Position numbers and translations under genes: made by a program | Notes under the pieces: model-generated | What the model was told of the DNA's origin: nothing | Databases searched by the model: none | The model's input: the letters and a program-made list of their open reading frames with translations, nothing else | Source: an uncultured Paracoccaceae bacterium | Lineage (GTDB): Bacteria; Pseudomonadota; Alphaproteobacteria; Rhodobacterales; Rhodobacteraceae | Length of the DNA: 64,000 nucleotides | Direction: 5' to 3' | NCBI GenBank assembly: GCA_938049225.1 | Contig: CALICM010000059.1 | Location: 43,128 to 107,127 of the forward strand | Shown: positions 60,775 to 64,000 of the stretch, one piece after another | Layout: every line of letters begins with the position of its first letter | Numbering within the stretch: the stretch's first letter is position 1

Positions 60775-61470
60775 TCAGAATTCAGAATAGGTGTGGATGA
60801 TTTCGCCTGACAACGGGCCGTCCGGCAAGCCCAACAGGCGGTTCACCTCGGCCTGTAGCACCTCGGGCACATCCTTTTGCGCCGCAGCCAAGAGCATGGA
60901 TTGCGCGTCAGCCTTCAGCGTGGCCACCTCGGCGGTAAGTGTCGAAACCTCGGCCTCAGCGCGCTCATAGTGGCGCGCGTCTGTCAGCTCCACCCGTAAG
61001 GCCTGGGCCAGCAAACGGGCGGCTGCCAAGCCTTGTTGGGCCGCCGCGATCTGCGCCGCATTCCTAATACCAGTTGTCTCCAGCGTGCCCTGAAGCGCCC
61101 GGACCCGGTGACGCATCGCCGTGATCTCGGCCCGCGTTCCTTCCAGATCGGACCGGATGTCTTGCGCCCGCCGCGTGGGCACCGGAAGGCCACCCAGATA
61201 GGCCTGTGCCGCGTCCAGTTCCGCCTCGGCCATACTGCTGTTCAGAACCTGATCGCGATAGGCGGAGATGGGCAGAATCCCGGTGGCGGGGCTGGCGTTT
61301 CGCAGAGCAACCTGTGACCCACGCGTGGCCCGCAAAGCACTGACCGCACGCGCCAACTCAATGTGCTCGTCAAACAAAGTATCGCTCTCAAGCCCTTGTG
61401 CCAGCACGGGGGCAGCAGCGCCGAAAGGGCCCAGCGCCAGGATCGCAACGAGTGTTTTCAACTGCTTCAT
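60775..61470 (-). CDS. Secreted coiled-coil protein of unknown function
   Basis: Protein of 231 residues with a signal peptide (VAILALGPFGAAAPVLAQ). The mature part has an Ala/Leu/Arg/Glu-rich helical region at about 80-200 with heptad-like spacing, consistent with coiled coil (VELTDARHYERAEAEVSTLTAEVATLKADAQ is one stretch, cited here by position about 155-185). No known domain is evident. Convergent to the acylase gene; monocistronic in appearance. Confidence 0.7.
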   Translation of the reverse strand: MKQLKTLVAILALGPFGAAAPVLAQGLESDTLFDEHIELARAVSALRATRGSQVALRNASPATGILPISAYRDQVLNSSMAEAELDAAQAYLGGLPVPTRRAQDIRSDLEGTRAEITAMRHRVRALQGTLETTGIRNAAQIAAAQQGLAAARLLAQALRVELTDARHYERAEAEVSTLTAEVATLKADAQSMLLAAAQKDVPEVLQAEVNRLLGLPDGPLSGEIIHTYSEF

Positions 61471-61576
61471 GCCAGCCCTCGCCTAAAGGTTGTGTTTATC
61501 GTGAGGGCAGATTGCGGCAGAATTAGGATCCAGGTCCGCTCTTAGGCAGAATTTCGCCGATCGATGCCAGACGGCC

Positions 61577-62797
61577 TCAGGCGAACAACTCATGGCATAA
61601 TTCAAGGGCTTCGACCAAAACATCCACTTCATCGGTGGTGTTATACAACCCGAACGAGGCGCGACAGGTCGCGCTCACCCCCAGGTGATCCATCAACGGT
61701 TGCGCACAATGGTGGCCCGCGCGCACCGCGACGCCCTTGCGATCCACCACGGTCGAGATGTCATGCGCATGCCCCGCCCCCTCGATCGTGAACGAGAAGA
61801 TCGCCCCTTTGCCCGGCTGCATCCCCTGAATATTCAGCCAATTGAGCCCGGCGAATTTCGCGGCGGCGTAGTCCCGCAATCCGGCCTCGTGTGCTGCGAT
61901 ATTTTTCATCCCCAGGCCGGTCATATAGTCCAACGCGGCCCCTAGGCCGATCATTTGCACGATGCCAGGCGTGCCGGCCTCGAACTTATGGGGTGGGTCG
62001 TTGTAGGTCACAGCCTCTTTTGACACATCGCGGATCATGTCGCCGCCCCCCATGAACGGCCGCATCTCGGCCATTCTGTCGCGGCGTGCATAAAGCGCAC
62101 CCGAGGCCGAGGGACCATAAAGTTTGTGCCCGGTAATCGCGTAAAAATCGCAGCCCAGATCGACGACATCGACGGGCATATGCACCGCCGCTTGGCTACC
62201 ATCGACCACCACCGCGACACCCCGTTCGGCGGCCGCTTCGCAGATCGTTTTGATATCGACCACCGTGCCCAGAACGTTAGACATATGGGTTATCGTGATC
62301 ATTTTGGTGCGCGGTCCGATGGCGTCGATCACCGCCTGCGGGTCGAGCGCCCCGTTGATATCCACATCCACCCACTTCAGCACCACACCTTGGCGTTCGC
62401 GCAGGAAATGCCAGGGCACGATATTGGCATGATGCTCCATCACCGAAAGCACGATCTCGTCACCCGCCTGCAGCCGCGGCGCGGCCCAGCCGTAGGAGAC
62501 CAGGTTCAACGCTTCGGTCGTGCCGCTAGTGAACAACACTTCATCCTCGTGCGCGGCACTCAGAAATGTGCGGATCTTCTCGCGCACCGCTTCGTAGTTT
62601 TCGGTGGCCAGGTTCGACAGAAAATGCAGGCCGCGATGGACATTGGCATATTCCTCCGCATAGGCACGCGTGATTGCGTCAATCACAACCTGCGGCTTCT
62701 GCGCCGAGGCGCCATTGTCCAAATAAACCAGCGGCTTATCATGCACCTTTCGAGACAGGATCGGGAAGTCTGCACGGATCTTGGTAACGTCATACAT
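61577..62797 (-). CDS. sufS: Cysteine desulfurase SufS
   Basis: Pyridoxal phosphate enzyme of 406 residues that takes sulfur from cysteine for iron-sulfur cluster assembly. The PLP lysine lies in ITGHKLYGP and the catalytic cysteine in SATCRASFGLYNT. The class II loop and LDNGASAQKP opening are typical. I start at ATG 62797 (MYDVTKIRADFPILS) where family similarity begins. An in-frame ATG at 62842 overlaps the upstream fragment's stop (ATGA) and would add 15 residues; it may be the real start through coupling. The suf genes expected upstream are absent, replaced by an insertion sequence. Confidence 0.94.
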   Translation of the reverse strand: MYDVTKIRADFPILSRKVHDKPLVYLDNGASAQKPQVVIDAITRAYAEEYANVHRGLHFLSNLATENYEAVREKIRTFLSAAHEDEVLFTSGTTEALNLVSYGWAAPRLQAGDEIVLSVMEHHANIVPWHFLRERQGVVLKWVDVDINGALDPQAVIDAIGPRTKMITITHMSNVLGTVVDIKTICEAAAERGVAVVVDGSQAAVHMPVDVVDLGCDFYAITGHKLYGPSASGALYARRDRMAEMRPFMGGGDMIRDVSKEAVTYNDPPHKFEAGTPGIVQMIGLGAALDYMTGLGMKNIAAHEAGLRDYAAAKFAGLNWLNIQGMQPGKGAIFSFTIEGAGHAHDISTVVDRKGVAVRAGHHCAQPLMDHLGVSATCRASFGLYNTTDEVDVLVEALELCHELFA

Positions 62798-62838
62798 CGG
62801 ATTTACCGCTGCCTCCCCGCCCGGGCAGCACCCGGTTT

Positions 62839-62955
62839 TCATGGCCGCCGAACAAACCCGGCGGTTTCAAACAGATAGAATGGTCCGAGGGGGTATTCAA
62901 CGGCAATCAGCGGCCGCAGTTCAGAGGCAACCGACAGTAGGCGCTGGATCTTAGA
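62839..62955 (-). pseudogene. C-terminal fragment of a gene cut by an insertion sequence
   Basis: A reading frame of about 38 residues (ending FYLFETAGFVRRP and TGA at 62839) lies before sufS. Its stop overlaps an ATG in the sufS frame. It resembles a real protein C-terminus and is interrupted at its 5' side by the IS5-type element. The original gene, probably a member of the suf operon, cannot be identified from this piece. Confidence 0.5.
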
Positions 62956-63870
62956 GCGCAACCGAGAATTAAGTTGAGTGATTTCAGCGAGTTGTAGCTC
63001 CCTGGGGTTGCAGCACCTTGAGAAGGCGATGCCTTGGACTGAAATCACTCGCCCCTATTATGAACGGCGCGGTCAGCGTTATGCAAGCGACTGTTCGGAT
63101 GAAGAATGGGCTTTGGCCGCGCCGTTCATGCCGCCAGTCTCGAAAGTAGGACGCCCGCGCACGACGGATCTGCGCACCGTTTGGAACGCGATCCAGTACA
63201 TGGCCGCGACCGGGTGCCAGTGGGCACAGTTGCCCAAGGATTTCCCGCCGGTCGCGACGGTGCGGTACTATTTCTACCAGCGTCGCAACAGCGGCCTGCT
63301 GGACTTGTTGAACGAAATTTTGGTCAGCGCGTGCCGCGTGGTGTGTCGGGCCGCAAGGTGACCCCGACGGCCACCATCATCGACAGCCAGTCGGTGAAAA
63401 CCACCGAAAGCGGCGGGCCACGTGGCTATGACGCGGGCAAGAAAACAAAGGGGCGCAAGCGGCACATCCTGACCGATACAGATGGCAACCTGCAGGTCCC
63501 TATCACGCATGCGGCCGACATCCAAGACCGCGACGGTGCGCCAAGCGTGATTGCCCAGGCTTGCGAAAGTTTCCCCGCCCTAAACTTGGTATATGCCGAC
63601 GGCGGCTATGCAGGGGACAGGCTGAAAGACGCACTCACCGCGCAGCATGCACCCAAGACAGAGATCGTGACGCCCGCCCGGGGGCACCGGGTTCGTCGTC
63701 ATCGCCCGCCGCTGGGTGGTCGAACGCACCTTCGCTTGGCTCGGGCGGTGCCGTAGGCTGGCAAAGGATTGGGAAGCATCCATCGCCTCCGCCGATGCCT
63801 GGGTTCTCGCCGCGGCGATCCAAAGATCAACCCGCTACATCGTAAGAAAACTCGGTTGCGAGTTTTGAGT
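62950..63870 (+). mobile_element. IS5-type insertion sequence, probably inactive
   Basis: Transposase parts of the IS5/IS427 kind fill this stretch. The ends carry inverted copies of CGCAACCGAG (62957-62966) and CTCGGTTGCG (63851-63860), which I take as terminal repeats, so the limits are approximate. The right end also forms the hairpin AAAACTCG-GTTG-CGAGTTTT (63847-63866) over the transposase stop. Two frame changes in the transposase suggest it no longer moves. It separates sufS from the rest of its ancestral operon. Confidence 0.7.
63029..63868 (+). pseudogene. IS5-family transposase, frame-shifted
   Basis: The conceptual protein reads MPWTEITRPYYERRGQRYAS and continues through the DDE-type segments. 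It starts in one frame and passes to the -1 frame near 63340 (IDSQSVKTTESGGPRGYDAG, with the first catalytic Asp), where a programmed frameshift occurs in relatives. It then returns to the first frame near 63685 for [19 protein letters not shown], which carries the catalytic Glu. One shift could be programmed, but two are unlikely, and the -1 reading frame ends at 63756 without the Glu. I therefore call it broken. Confidence 0.75.
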
Positions 63871-63960
63871 CAGATGGTGTGGTTGCCGCCCTACTCAGAC
63901 GGCATCGCAATGTGCCAGGATAGTGGTGTTTACGACCACTGAGCAGAAAGGACGGCAATC

Positions 63961-64000
63961 GTGACAAAGGATATTATGATAGGCGTTGATCTGGCAAAGA
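63961..64000 (+). CDS. IS110/IS1111-type transposase, start only
   Basis: The last 40 bases begin MTKDIMIGVDLAK, the typical N-terminus of IS110/IS1111 transposases with the RuvC-like first Asp (GVDLAK). GTG start at 63961 with AAGGA 7-9 bases upstream. The rest lies beyond the window. The 90 bases before it, from about 63871, may be its left end. Confidence 0.7.
   Translation, partial: MTKDIMIGVDLAK

Noticed and set aside
1..64000. tRNA, rRNA and CRISPR arrays
   Set aside because: None was seen by eye; short RNAs cannot be excluded without a covariance-model search.

Overview
The window looks like a chromosomal segment of a marine-type alphaproteobacterium of the order Rhodobacterales (roseobacter group). 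The support is high GC with dense gene packing, many TRAP transporters, family resemblance of the proteins, a DUF2852 gene, a type III PKS/ICMT pair, GTG and TTG starts, and leaderless-style attenuation. I place it from protein family knowledge only and cannot name a species.

Layout. 1-3936 (minus): start of clpX, clpP, a chemoreceptor and an orphan PhnD-type periplasmic binding protein. 4075-13140 (minus): a solitary phnM, then a nine-gene-scale catabolic array of Fe-dependent alcohol dehydrogenase, aldehyde dehydrogenase, glutamine-synthetase-like ligase, TRAP transporter (P, M, Q) and an N-formylglutamate-amidohydrolase-like hydrolase. An RpiR regulator diverges from it. 14136-17625 (minus): lactonase, uronate dehydrogenase and IlvD/Edd-type dehydratase for oxidative sugar-acid breakdown. 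18168-20696: a large secreted-type RTX protein built on about sixteen 27-residue calcium-loop repeats. 21091-25317: a tightly overlapped operon of type III polyketide synthase, isoprenylcysteine-methyltransferase-like protein, MMPL/RND exporter and a secreted protein.

25319-35284 is mostly housekeeping: a degenerate metallopeptidase-like protein, DMT permease, ppa, FadL/OmpP1 porin, ATPase, metA, alpha/beta hydrolase, ppk2, TetR regulator with operators, DUF2852, RDD protein and bpt. 35352-39797 (minus) is a second TRAP transporter. Opposite it lie a cobalt-type nitrile hydratase operon and a Cache histidine kinase/NarL regulator pair. 43811-47120 is the acetolactate synthase operon, with a textbook leader peptide and terminator and with a sulfotransferase gene between ilvI and ilvH. 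47659-61470 holds a XRE-cupin regulator, acyl-CoA ligase, DsbA-like protein, mfd, hemB, a second sulfotransferase, a SYLF lipoprotein, a penicillin-acylase-family enzyme and a nested palindromic repeat. 61577-64000 ends with sufS, beside a gene fragment cut by a decayed IS5-type element, and the start of an IS110-type transposase.

The most interesting proposal is that 5437-13140 encodes uptake and gamma-glutamylation-based oxidation of an amino alcohol such as ethanolamine: import, ligation to glutamate, alcohol to aldehyde, aldehyde to acid, hydrolysis back to glutamate plus an amino acid. Other points worth checking are the PKS/methyltransferase/exporter operon, the 27-residue repeat protein, the leaderless ilv attenuator and the binding-protein/chemoreceptor pair beside phnM. 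No tRNA, rRNA, CRISPR array or prophage was seen.
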